64,000 nucleotides of DNA, taken from Planctomycetota bacterium. Its GTDB lineage: Bacteria > Planctomycetota > Planctomycetia > Gemmatales > Gemmataceae. The position numbers and the translations under genes are program-made. The notes under the pieces are model-generated. The model was not told where the DNA came from. It saw nothing but the letters and a program-made list of their open reading frames with translations, and searched no databases. Positions 1 to 7,172 of the stretch are shown here, piece after piece; positions within the stretch are counted from its first letter, which is position 1, and each line of letters begins with the position of its first letter. The stretch spans positions 22,130 to 86,129 of the forward strand of contig VGXS01000014.1 of NCBI GenBank assembly GCA_016873225.1. The letters run 5' to 3'.

Positions 1-564
1 GGGGTGGTGTTCCACCTCGAGGGAGCGCCACTCACCGAGAAGAACAAGCCGCCAAGCCGGGCGGCGCACTTTGCCGGCGGCCGCATGGAAGCACGGGTGA
101 CCGGCCTCGCCGGGTCCGACTATTCCGTGTCGATGTGGGTCTACAATGGGTTGCCGGTCGGGGCGCGTCCCGTGGCCGGATGGTGTTTTTCCCGGGGACA
201 TGACAGGGGAACCCGTGGCGACCACCTCGGTTTGGGCGGCACCGGCAACCCCGGAAGGCTGATCTTCCGCGCCGATGACGGGTCGGTGGTCGCCGGACGA
301 TCGGAAATCGGCCGCTGGCAATGGCGTCATGTGGTCCTTGTCAGGCAGGGGGAGGATGTCCGGGTGCACCTCGACGGGCAAGCCCAACCGGAAATCGCCT
401 GCAAGGCCCCCCCGCCCCCCGCGGGCCCGTCGTCGCGGCTTTATATCGGCGGCAACACCGACAACGCCTCGAACTGGGAAGGCCGTTTGGACGAGGTCGC
501 CGTGTTCAGCCAGGCCCTGAAGCCCGCCGAGGTGGCGGCTCTCGCGGGGCCCCGAGGCCACTGA
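1..564 (+). CDS. C-terminal part of a LamG-domain protein (5' end outside window)
   Basis: The frame is open from the first base, so the gene starts upstream and only about 187 C-terminal residues are visible. They form a concanavalin/LamG-like jellyroll: a line like YSVSMWVYNG near the start, a WQWRHVVLVRQ strand, a DVRVHLDGQ strand and the closing LDEVAVFSQALKPAEVAAL segment typical of LamG ends. Such domains bind glycans or mediate adhesion outside the cytoplasm. A DUF1501 gene follows 15 bases after the stop. In planctomycetes DUF1501 genes usually follow large cytochrome-like DUF1549/DUF1553 proteins, some of which end in LamG, so this is probably the tail of one. The missing N-terminus prevents proof. 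Confidence 0.75.
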   Translation, partial: GVVFHLEGAPLTEKNKPPSRAAHFAGGRMEARVTGLAGSDYSVSMWVYNGLPVGARPVAGWCFSRGHDRGTRGDHLGLGGTGNPGRLIFRADDGSVVAGRSEIGRWQWRHVVLVRQGEDVRVHLDGQAQPEIACKAPPPPAGPSSRLYIGGNTDNASNWEGRLDEVAVFSQALKPAEVAALAGPRGH

Positions 565-579
565 TTGCAGGAGCGAGCC

Positions 580-1968
580 ATGATCCGCAGGGAATTCCTC
601 GCCAGCGCCCCGGGCCTGCCCATGTCGATGGCGCTTTCCCACCTCATGGCCAAGGAGGAGGCGGGTGCCAACCCCCTTGCCGCGAAGCCACCACACTTCG
701 CGCCCCGGGCCAAGGCGGTCATCTTCATGTTCATGGTCGGCGGTCCCAGCCAAATGGACCTGTTCGACCCCAAGCCCGAACTCACCCGCCTGGGTGGCAA
801 GGCGCTGCCCGAGTCGTTTGGCAAGCCGGTGAGCCAATTCACCAAGGGGGACACCAAGTGCCTGGCCAGCACCCGGTCCTTCAGGCGCCACGGGCGGTCG
901 GGGTTGTGGATGAGCGACCTGCTGCCCAACCTGGCCGGCCGGGTCGACGACATCTGCTACCTCAACGCCTGCCACGCCAACAGCAGCGTTCACGCACCCG
1001 CCATGTACGAAATGCACTCCGGCCGGATGTTCCCGGGCCACCCCACCCTCGGCTCATGGGTGGCTTACGGGCTGGGAAGCCCCGCCGAAAACCTTCCGGC
1101 CTTCTGTGTCCTCCTCCAGCCCGAGGGCACGCCCGAGGGAGGCGCGCCATGCTGGGGATCGGCCTACTTGCCGGCCACCTACCAGGGAACCCTGCTCCGC
1201 CGGGGCCCCAATCCCCTGCTCTACCTCAATCCTCCCGGCGGAGTGACCCGCGAGCGCCAGGCGCGAAGCCTCGAGCTGATCAAGGGACTCAACAAACTCG
1301 TCGAGGATCCCGCCGACAGCCGGCTCTCCGCCCGCACGGCGACCTACGAACTGGCGTTCCGGATGCAGATGAGCGCGCCCGAGGCCGTCGACCTCGCCCG
1401 GGAAAGCGCAATCACCCGGAACCTGTATGGCATCGACAACCCCGCCAGCGCCGACTTCGGCTCGCGGCTGCTCCTGGCCCGCAGGCTGGTCGAGCGCGGC
1501 GTGAGGTTCATCCAGGTGTATTCCGGCGGAGGCCCGCTCTCGATGCAGTGGGATGCCCACGACGACATCAACGGCAACCACCAGAAGATGTGCGGCCATG
1601 TCGACCGGCCCATCGCCGGGCTTCTGGCCGACCTCCGATCCCGCGGCATGCTCGATGAGACCCTCGTGGTCTGGGCGACGGAGTTCGGCCGCTTGCCCAC
1701 TTCGCAGGGAACCCTGGGACGCGACCACAACCACTACGGCTTCACCATGTGGATGGCCGGCGGCGGCGTGAAGGGCGGCCATGTCCACGGATCCACTGAT
1801 GAAGTCGGCTTGTATGCCGCCGAGGGCCGCGTTTCGGTGAACGATTTCCACGCCACCATCCTGCACCTGCTCGGCATGGACCACGAAAGGCTCACCTACC
1901 CCCACGCGGGTCGCGACGAACGGCTCACCGATGTCGCTGGAAAGGTCATCCAACCCATACTGGCCTGA
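580..1968 (+). CDS. DUF1501 domain-containing protein
   Basis: 462 aa. It begins MIRREFLASA, a twin-arginine-like start common in this family, so export by Tat is likely. Family landmarks are MFMVGGPSQMDLFDPKP near residue 50, a WDAHDDINGNH segment, and the TEFGRLPTSQG and GRDHNHYGF blocks near the C-terminus. DUF1501 belongs to the alkaline phosphatase/sulfatase-like fold, but the substrate is unknown. The ATG at 580 is preferred over a TTG at 565 because CAGGAG lies 7 bases upstream of it. It follows the LamG gene closely, the usual paired arrangement in planctomycetes, and probably shares its transcript. Confidence 0.9.
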   Translation: MIRREFLASAPGLPMSMALSHLMAKEEAGANPLAAKPPHFAPRAKAVIFMFMVGGPSQMDLFDPKPELTRLGGKALPESFGKPVSQFTKGDTKCLASTRSFRRHGRSGLWMSDLLPNLAGRVDDICYLNACHANSSVHAPAMYEMHSGRMFPGHPTLGSWVAYGLGSPAENLPAFCVLLQPEGTPEGGAPCWGSAYLPATYQGTLLRRGPNPLLYLNPPGGVTRERQARSLELIKGLNKLVEDPADSRLSARTATYELAFRMQMSAPEAVDLARESAITRNLYGIDNPASADFGSRLLLARRLVERGVRFIQVYSGGGPLSMQWDAHDDINGNHQKMCGHVDRPIAGLLADLRSRGMLDETLVVWATEFGRLPTSQGTLGRDHNHYGFTMWMAGGGVKGGHVHGSTDEVGLYAAEGRVSVNDFHATILHLLGMDHERLTYPHAGRDERLTDVAGKVIQPILA

Positions 1969-1991
1969 GGTTCCCATCCGGAGCGCCCGTC

Positions 1992-2759
1992 ATGATGCCT
2001 TTGGGTGACGACAACTCCCAAAACCGCGGATTTGCCGTGGTCAATTACTCGCTCATCGCGGTGTGTGTCCTTGTCTTCCTCGTTCCCCAGCGCGCCGGCA
2101 TGCCCGAGGGCGCTCCGTTCACGGTTTCATGGTCGCTGGTTCCCGAGGAGATCGTCACGGGAAAGGATCTGGTCAGGCCCGCGGAAACGCGCCTGATGAA
2201 GCACAACAATCGCGTCATGGATGTGCGGGACCCGGGACTGGGCGCGACCCCGTCGGTCTACCTCACCCCGTTCACCAGCATGTTCATGCATGGCTCCATC
2301 ATGCACCTCCTGGGAAACATGCTGTTCCTGTGGATTTTCGGTGACAACATCGAAAGCCGGTTCGGATCGGCGCGGTACCTTGGCTTCTACCTGCTCGGCG
2401 GGTTGGCCGCCGGCGGCGCCCATGTGGCGGCGGTTTACGCTTTCCGGGGTGATCCCCGGGTGCCATGCCTCGGCGCTTCGGGCGCCATATCCGCGGTCAT
2501 GGGCGCCTACATGCTGCTGTTTCCCGCGAACCGGGTGAAGGTGCTCATGTTCCGGTTCATCACCGAGGTTCCGGCCATCGTGGCGGTAGGCCTTTGGTTT
2601 GTGATGCAAGTGGTCAGCGCCTCGTACGACAAGGATGGATCGGGAGGGGTGGCCTATGGCGCCCACATCGGGGGCTTCATCGCGGGGCTGCCGCTGGCCC
2701 TGATTTTTTGTCCGCAAACCCCGCCCGGTGCGGGGTTTGGCAACTCACCTGACGAATAG
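1992..2759 (+). CDS. Rhomboid family intramembrane serine protease
   Basis: 255 aa with about six hydrophobic segments. Rhomboid signatures are intact: HGSIMHLLGN (His100, His105, Asn109), the nucleophile motif GASG with Ser163, and the catalytic His225 in GAHIGG. A long loop of about 55 residues separates the first membrane segment from the HGSIMH helix. The family cleaves membrane proteins within the bilayer; the substrate here cannot be told. The gene starts 23 bases after the DUF1501 stop. A second, divergent rhomboid lies at 57.6 kb. Confidence 0.92.
   Translation: MMPLGDDNSQNRGFAVVNYSLIAVCVLVFLVPQRAGMPEGAPFTVSWSLVPEEIVTGKDLVRPAETRLMKHNNRVMDVRDPGLGATPSVYLTPFTSMFMHGSIMHLLGNMLFLWIFGDNIESRFGSARYLGFYLLGGLAAGGAHVAAVYAFRGDPRVPCLGASGAISAVMGAYMLLFPANRVKVLMFRFITEVPAIVAVGLWFVMQVVSASYDKDGSGGVAYGAHIGGFIAGLPLALIFCPQTPPGAGFGNSPDE
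2715..2739. other. Perfect 10-bp inverted repeat at the 3' end of the rhomboid gene
   Basis: CAAACCCCGC (2715-2724) and GCGGGGTTTG (2730-2739) pair perfectly around a 5-base loop, 20 bases before the stop codon. No T-run follows on either strand, so it is not a standard intrinsic terminator. It may shape the 3' end of the transcript or simply reflect the coding sequence. Confidence 0.45.
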
Positions 2760-2820
2760 GCCTTTTCCCGGGTATTGCCGGTGGGTATTGTTCCGCGCCG
2801 CGGTCGACGCCATGCCAGGG

Positions 2821-2843
2821 AAGGCGGGCGTTGCACCCGCCTT
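2821..2843 (+). promoter_or_regulatory. 8-bp hairpin in the leader of the DUF1571 gene
   Basis: AAGGCGGG (2821-2828) pairs perfectly with CCCGCCTT (2836-2843) around a 7-base loop. The stem ends 12 bases before the preferred ATG at 2856. It lies in the 96-base gap after the rhomboid gene and lacks a T-run, so a weak terminator or a translational control hairpin are both possible. Confidence 0.4.
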
Positions 2844-2855
2844 CGGAATCGGTTT

Positions 2856-3818
2856 ATGGGCCACGGCAGGCATACCCGGATTTTCGCGACGGCCATCCTG
2901 TTGATCGCCTCAAGCGCGCCTTGGGCCGATGCGGTGGAACCGCCCAAGCCTTTCCCCGTGGTTCCGCTTCCTTTCTGGCCTTTTGGCAAACAGGACAAGT
3001 CCGTTGCCCTCAACCAGGCCGACACCCAATCGCCTAGGAATGCGAAATCCGCCATCATCAAGGCTTCCGCCAGCCAGGCCGAACAAACCACTCCCGGAAC
3101 ACCAGACCCCGCCACCGACCCCGGTCTCCTGGCCACCAAGGCGGTCGCCGCCTACGAGTCTCTCAATGGCTGCATCCTTCGGTTCACCCGCCGGGAAAAT
3201 CTCGGCAAGGGAATCAAGCCCGAGGAAACGGTGCTTCTCAAGATGCGCCGCGAACCTTTCGCCGTGCACATGAAGTGGCTCGACACCGATGCCCAGGGCC
3301 GGCAAATCATTTACAACCGGGCGACAGACGAGAACGCCATGCAGGTCATCACCGCGTCGGGAGACATTCCCCTGATCGGAGGGAATCGCCGCATGAAGGT
3401 GGACATCAACAGCAACATGGCCAAGGGAAGCACCCGTTACAGCATCATGGACAGCGGCTACGGGGGCGCTGTGCTCCGTTATCGCAAGGTGGTCGAGGAT
3501 TGGCAAAGGGGCGCCTTGCCCCAGGGAAACATCAAGAGCCTGGGACTGGTGGTCAGGCCCGAATTTCCCGCGAAGCAAGCCGCCGTGGAAATGACTTTCC
3601 CGCCCGGATACGACCCGCACTTCCCCAGGGGCGCCAAGCGGTTGATCTGTTTTTCCACCGAGAGCGGCCTGCCGACCATCCTGACCACCTGGGATGAAAA
3701 CGGCTTGGAACTCGAGTTCTACAAGTTCGACCGGGCTTTCCCCGTGCCCCTCGATGATGCCGATTTCGATCCGGACCGCCTTTGGCTGCCTGCCGTTGGA
3801 AAGTCCACTCCCAAATAA
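2856..3818 (+). CDS. DUF1571 domain-containing exported protein
   Basis: 320 aa from the ATG at 2856, which gives a signal peptide (MGHGRHTRIF then ATAILLIASSAPWADA, cleavage near residue 26). An upstream in-frame TTG would add 27 basic residues in front of it, so it was not used. After a Pro/Ser-rich linker comes the DUF1571 domain, with TRRENLGKG, EETVLLKMRREPFAVHMKW and GRQIIYNR landmarks. DUF1571 is a periplasmic family common in planctomycetes and related to lipoprotein-carrier-like folds; its function is not established. No operon partner is obvious. Confidence 0.85.
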   Translation: MGHGRHTRIFATAILLIASSAPWADAVEPPKPFPVVPLPFWPFGKQDKSVALNQADTQSPRNAKSAIIKASASQAEQTTPGTPDPATDPGLLATKAVAAYESLNGCILRFTRRENLGKGIKPEETVLLKMRREPFAVHMKWLDTDAQGRQIIYNRATDENAMQVITASGDIPLIGGNRRMKVDINSNMAKGSTRYSIMDSGYGGAVLRYRKVVEDWQRGALPQGNIKSLGLVVRPEFPAKQAAVEMTFPPGYDPHFPRGAKRLICFSTESGLPTILTTWDENGLELEFYKFDRAFPVPLDDADFDPDRLWLPAVGKSTPK

Positions 3819-4045
3819 ACGGCGACGGATGCCACTTTGGCAGGCGCCAAGCCCCCTGCGGTCCTCGCCCGAGCGGTTTGATCTGGTGCCAAGCCGGTTT
3901 TTACAAGTAATTTTCTGGAATGAAAACTGGGCAGCACATCGGCACTCGATTTGCTGAAAATTCTGTTGAACCGGGCGCTGGATCCGGTCGGTTGTGTTTG
4001 AGGGGGGTCCCAACCCAACTGGGGCAAGGGCTCAAGGAGCCGGAC

Positions 4046-4459
4046 ATGACATCCGTCACGGCGGGCCGCTGGGAATATGCGGTCCTGATTGCTGACGATG
4101 ATCCCGCCATGCGCGAAACCCTTCGCGAAGTGGTGGCAGGTGCCGGTTTTGCGACGCTCATGGCCTCATGTGGCGAGGAGGCCCTGGATGTGGTCGGACA
4201 GAACGCGGTTCATCTCGCGTTGTTTGACATGCACATGCCCGGACTCACCGGCCTGGAGACCCTGCAACTGGTTCGGCAGACGCATGCGGTCATGCCGGCG
4301 ATCCTTGTGACCGCCGACCCGTCCCGCAACTTGATGATCGAGGCCCAGAAGGCATCGGTCTACTGCATCCTGCCGAAACCGGTCCGCAAGGACATGGTCC
4401 TGTTCTCGGTGACGCGAGCCATCCAGCGGCACTATGGGGCGGACCTAACCGGCGACTGA
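4046..4459 (+). CDS. Single-domain response regulator (CheY-like receiver)
   Basis: 137 aa, almost entirely a receiver domain. The acidic pocket is Asp17-Asp19, the phospho-acceptor is Asp61 in FDMHMPG, Thr89 is the switch residue in LVTAD, and Lys111 sits in the PKP motif. There is no DNA-binding output domain, so it should act by phosphotransfer or protein contact. The ATG at 4046 has AAGGAG 6 bases upstream and avoids a 42-residue non-homologous extension. No histidine kinase lies nearby. groES follows 38 bases later, so co-transcription is possible. Confidence 0.9.
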   Translation: MTSVTAGRWEYAVLIADDDPAMRETLREVVAGAGFATLMASCGEEALDVVGQNAVHLALFDMHMPGLTGLETLQLVRQTHAVMPAILVTADPSRNLMIEAQKASVYCILPKPVRKDMVLFSVTRAIQRHYGADLTGD

Positions 4460-4497
4460 AACGCCACACGGGCTTTATCAACAGGAGTCTCGATCCA

Positions 4498-4785
4498 ATG
4501 AAACTGCAACCCCTCAACGACAAGATCGTGGTCAAGCGCGAGGAAGCCGAGGAAAAGACCGCCAAGGGTCTCTACCTTCCCTCCGCCGCCCAGGAAAAGC
4601 CCCGCAAGGGCAAGGTTATTGCCTTGGGGCAGGGCAAGTACCTCGAGAACGGCAAGCGTTCGACCTTCCAAGTGAAGGAAGGCGACAAAGTGCTTTTCTC
4701 CTCCTACGCCGGCAGCGAGGTCAAGTTGGGCGACGATGAATACCTGATCATGTCCGAGGACGATATTCTTGCCATCGTGAACTGA
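4498..4785 (+). CDS. groES: Co-chaperonin GroES
   Basis: 95 aa, full length for GroES. The N-terminal MKLQPLNDKIVVKREEAEEK strand, the mobile loop with GLYLP, the GKVIALGQGKY segment and the C-terminal EDDILAIV are all present. It caps GroEL rings during protein folding in the cytoplasm. No groEL follows; an intrinsic terminator begins 30 bases after the stop, so the gene ends its transcript alone or with the response regulator upstream. Planctomycetes often carry several groES/groEL copies, so a partner is expected elsewhere. Confidence 0.95.
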   Translation: MKLQPLNDKIVVKREEAEEKTAKGLYLPSAAQEKPRKGKVIALGQGKYLENGKRSTFQVKEGDKVLFSSYAGSEVKLGDDEYLIMSEDDILAIVN

Positions 4786-4814
4786 TCGCGCTTGAGGAAT
4801 CCGATCCACTCACC

Positions 4815-4838
4815 CCCCGGTTGACCGCCGGGGTTTTT
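4815..4838 (+). terminator. Intrinsic terminator after groES
   Basis: CCCCGG (4815-4820) pairs with CCGGGG (4828-4833) and is followed directly by TTTTT (4834-4838), 30 bases downstream of the groES stop. Confidence 0.75.
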
Positions 4839-4992
4839 ATTTCCCATGGCGCGACAATCGCCAGCCATGGTGCTTCCCGCGCCACTCAGGGTTGCCTCGG
4901 GAGCATAAACAGGCTTTCGAACACAGGCGATGCCGTGGCCTGACATTTGCTTGTAATATGAAGTGATTCCCATCTTTCCTGGAGCATGAGCC

Positions 4993-6174
4993 ATGATCCG
5001 TCACCTTGTCGCGTCCTCCGCCCTTTTCGGCCTCGCGTTCCTGTCGCCCTGGGCATTTGGACAAACATCCCAGATTCAAGCCACGGTTGAGCAAAAATTG
5101 ACCGCGCTTCGGAAAACCGCCCAGACACCGGATATCGATGCCGTTGCCGCCAAGGCTGTGGCGTACCTCCGCAAGACACAGGAGGAGAATGGTGGCTGGT
5201 CCACCAAGTTGAGCCCCGGCGTGACAGGCATTGTGGTGACAGGGTTGATCAAGGGGGGCAAGGTGTCACCGGATGATCCGATGGTGGCCAAGGGACTCAA
5301 GTACATCGAGGGCCTCATCAACACCGAAGCCGGCCACATCGCAGGAAACAACCCCCGGGTTCAGCTTCAGAACTATGTCACTTCCGTGAATGTCATGGCG
5401 CTCGCGGCGGCCAAGCGCGACAGCTACAAGGCCGTGGTTGCCGATGCCGCGAAGTTTCTCAAGAAACTCCAGTGGGATGAATCGGAGGGCAAGGGCCGCG
5501 ACAGCGATTTCTTTGGAGGCGCCGGGTACGACAGCAAGTCGCGCCCCGACCTGTCCAACACCGCGTTCTTCCTCGAGGCCCTCAAGGAGGCCGGTATTCC
5601 CAAGGATGATCCCGCCTACAAGAAGGCGATGGTCTTCGTGAGCCGGTGCCAGAACCTCAAGGGCGAGCACAATGACCAGCCTTGGGCCGGCAAGGTGAAC
5701 GATGGCAGTTTCCTTTACTCCTCCGCGGGAGGAGGTACCACCAAGTCGTTCGACCAACCCGACTCCAATGGAGGCATGCCCGGTTATGCCTCCATCACCT
5801 ATGCCGGCATCAAGAGCCTGATTTACTGCGGACTGACCAAGGATGATCCCCGGGTGAAGGCCGGGCTCGATTGGCTGCGCAAGAACTACGACCTCGACCG
5901 CAACCCCGGAATGCCCGCCGGTCGCGAGGAGTGGGGCCTTTTCTATGCCCTCAGCAGCGGGTCCAAGATGTTCGCGGCCTTGGGTGAGGCGGAGTTCACC
6001 GACGCCAAGGGTGTCAAGCACGATTGGCGCAAGGACATGCTTGCGGTTCTGGCCAAGCGCCAGAAAGCGGACGGCTCATGGAGCAACGAGAAGGACCGAT
6101 GGATGGAAGGCGACACCGGCCTTGTGACCGGATTCGCGCTCATGGCCTTGGGGAACATCCGCGGCGAAAAATGA
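4993..6174 (+). CDS. Secreted prenyltransferase/squalene-oxidase-repeat protein
   Basis: 393 aa. It starts with a signal peptide (MIRHLVASSALFGLAFLSPW, cleavage after AFGQ). The mature part is an alpha/alpha-barrel of terpene-cyclase type repeats: AVAYLRKTQEENGGWS near residue 55, the GYASITYAGIKSLIYCG stretch near residue 270, and a final ADGSWSNEKDRW...TGLVTGFALMALG repeat. Similar exported proteins are widespread in planctomycetes. The DXDD-type acid of true cyclases is not evident, so an enzymatic role is unproven and a binding scaffold is possible. It appears monocistronic. Confidence 0.8.
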   Translation: MIRHLVASSALFGLAFLSPWAFGQTSQIQATVEQKLTALRKTAQTPDIDAVAAKAVAYLRKTQEENGGWSTKLSPGVTGIVVTGLIKGGKVSPDDPMVAKGLKYIEGLINTEAGHIAGNNPRVQLQNYVTSVNVMALAAAKRDSYKAVVADAAKFLKKLQWDESEGKGRDSDFFGGAGYDSKSRPDLSNTAFFLEALKEAGIPKDDPAYKKAMVFVSRCQNLKGEHNDQPWAGKVNDGSFLYSSAGGGTTKSFDQPDSNGGMPGYASITYAGIKSLIYCGLTKDDPRVKAGLDWLRKNYDLDRNPGMPAGREEWGLFYALSSGSKMFAALGEAEFTDAKGVKHDWRKDMLAVLAKRQKADGSWSNEKDRWMEGDTGLVTGFALMALGNIRGEK

Positions 6175-6348
6175 TGCAGGCTTGACCGCATCAGTGGCAG
6201 GCGAGTGAAGACCCGCCCTGAAATTTCCTTGGCCCCCGCCCCGCGGTGGCCCATACTTTGGGCGCGGGGGAAAACATGAAAATTTCGCACAGAATATGTG
6301 TTAAATAAGCTTGGCCGAGATAATCTCGTAATCCGTCCACCGCTCAAT

Positions 6349-6753
6349 TCATGATGCGGAAAAAATTGCTGTTCCCCTGTCAATGATTTTTCCGGCGGGG
6401 TCGGTCAGGGTGAGGGGGCCTGTCAACTTGGCTTGAGGAGTTGGCGTAAGATTCACCCTTCCCGCAACGTGGCGAGTCGAATCATTGCCGTGGTACCAAG
6501 TCAAGTTGATCCCGCTTTGCGTGGAGGTCGTCACTCCCCAATACGATTTGGTTCCAATTTTCACCCATCCGCCCGAACCGACCGGAAAGTTAATCCTCGT
6601 GGCGGAGTAGGAAATCGGGGTCTGCTTGGTGCCGATTTTGTAGCTACCTGAAAAGGCGGGGAGTTTGAACTGCGCCTTGGTATCAAGAAGCGGGGTTCCA
6701 GCCAAACCGGAGGATAGTGCCAGCGCGATGCCAAAAGCCATCAACGGACGCAT
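6349..6753 (-). CDS. Small secreted protein of unknown function
   Basis: 134 aa. The N-terminus MRPLMAFGIALALSSGLAG is a clear signal peptide. The remainder is Thr/Ser/Gly-rich and beta-strand-like (FKLPAFSGSYKIGTK, WVKIGTKSYWGV, a WYHGND segment) and has no cysteine. I do not recognise a family. The start is supported by a strong GAGGAG site 8 bases upstream of the ATG. It is convergent with the prenyltransferase-repeat gene and stands alone; the RTX gene lies on the other side. Confidence 0.6.
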   Translation of the reverse strand: MRPLMAFGIALALSSGLAGTPLLDTKAQFKLPAFSGSYKIGTKQTPISYSATRINFPVGSGGWVKIGTKSYWGVTTSTQSGINLTWYHGNDSTRHVAGRVNLTPTPQAKLTGPLTLTDPAGKIIDRGTAIFSAS

Positions 6754-7172
6754 TGCAATATCTCCTCTTATTTAAGCAAACAACTTCTATCCAACCCCCT
6801 TCACTTGGGTCAATGACAGCAACTACTGACCGAACAGCGACAACGGAAACGATTCCCTCGACGGTGAAAATGGTGACGAAGCCGTTGATGGCGGTGCCGG
6901 GCAGGATACTCTCCTTGGGACGAAAACCACGATCAATTCAATAACTTGAATGAAAATGTGAAAACAACCATGAGGGCGGTGACAGCGGCGATTGAGTCGG
7001 CTGGAATCGCTGGTGATTGGGGCCTGAAATCGTTCCGGATCCAATCTTTTTTGAAAAATTACATTTTTTTGTCCGCTTCATGGTTCGCCTTCCGCTAAAG
7101 AATGGGTTTTCTATTCTCGGAACACACTTCTTATAGTTTGCTATACTCATAATGATTCTCTAGGGGCGCCAC
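6754..7172. other. Intergenic region between the small secreted protein and the RTX gene
   Basis: This 419-base gap serves two divergent genes. Its left part holds the decayed RTX remnant described separately. Its right part (about 7000-7160) is much richer in A/T than its surroundings, with T- and A-runs near 7055-7070 and TATAGT/TATACT boxes near 7132-7146 that may be the -10 region of the RTX gene. No intact gene is seen in it. Confidence 0.5.
6809..6943 (+). pseudogene. Remnant of RTX calcium-binding repeats
   Basis: In the frame starting at 6836 the DNA reads SDNGNDSLDGENGDEAVDG followed by GAGQDTLLG, two to three nonapeptide units of the GGxGxDxLx type, before a stop at 6941-6943. In the same frame upstream there is a stop at 6827-6829 preceded by VNDSNY. 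There is no start codon with a ribosome-binding site. The segment encodes the same repeat class as the RTX gene 230 bases downstream and looks like the debris of a duplicate or of a longer ancestral gene. Confidence 0.6.

Noticed and set aside
321..1658. A 445-residue frame overlapping the LamG and DUF1501 genes.
   Set aside because: It is in another frame of two recognised genes and is Arg/Pro/Gly-rich without motifs.
6239..6269. GC-rich hairpin between the prenyltransferase-repeat gene and the convergent small secreted protein, considered as a terminator.
   Set aside because: CCCCGCG/CGCGGGG pairs well, but it is followed by A residues on the + strand and by no T-run on the other strand.
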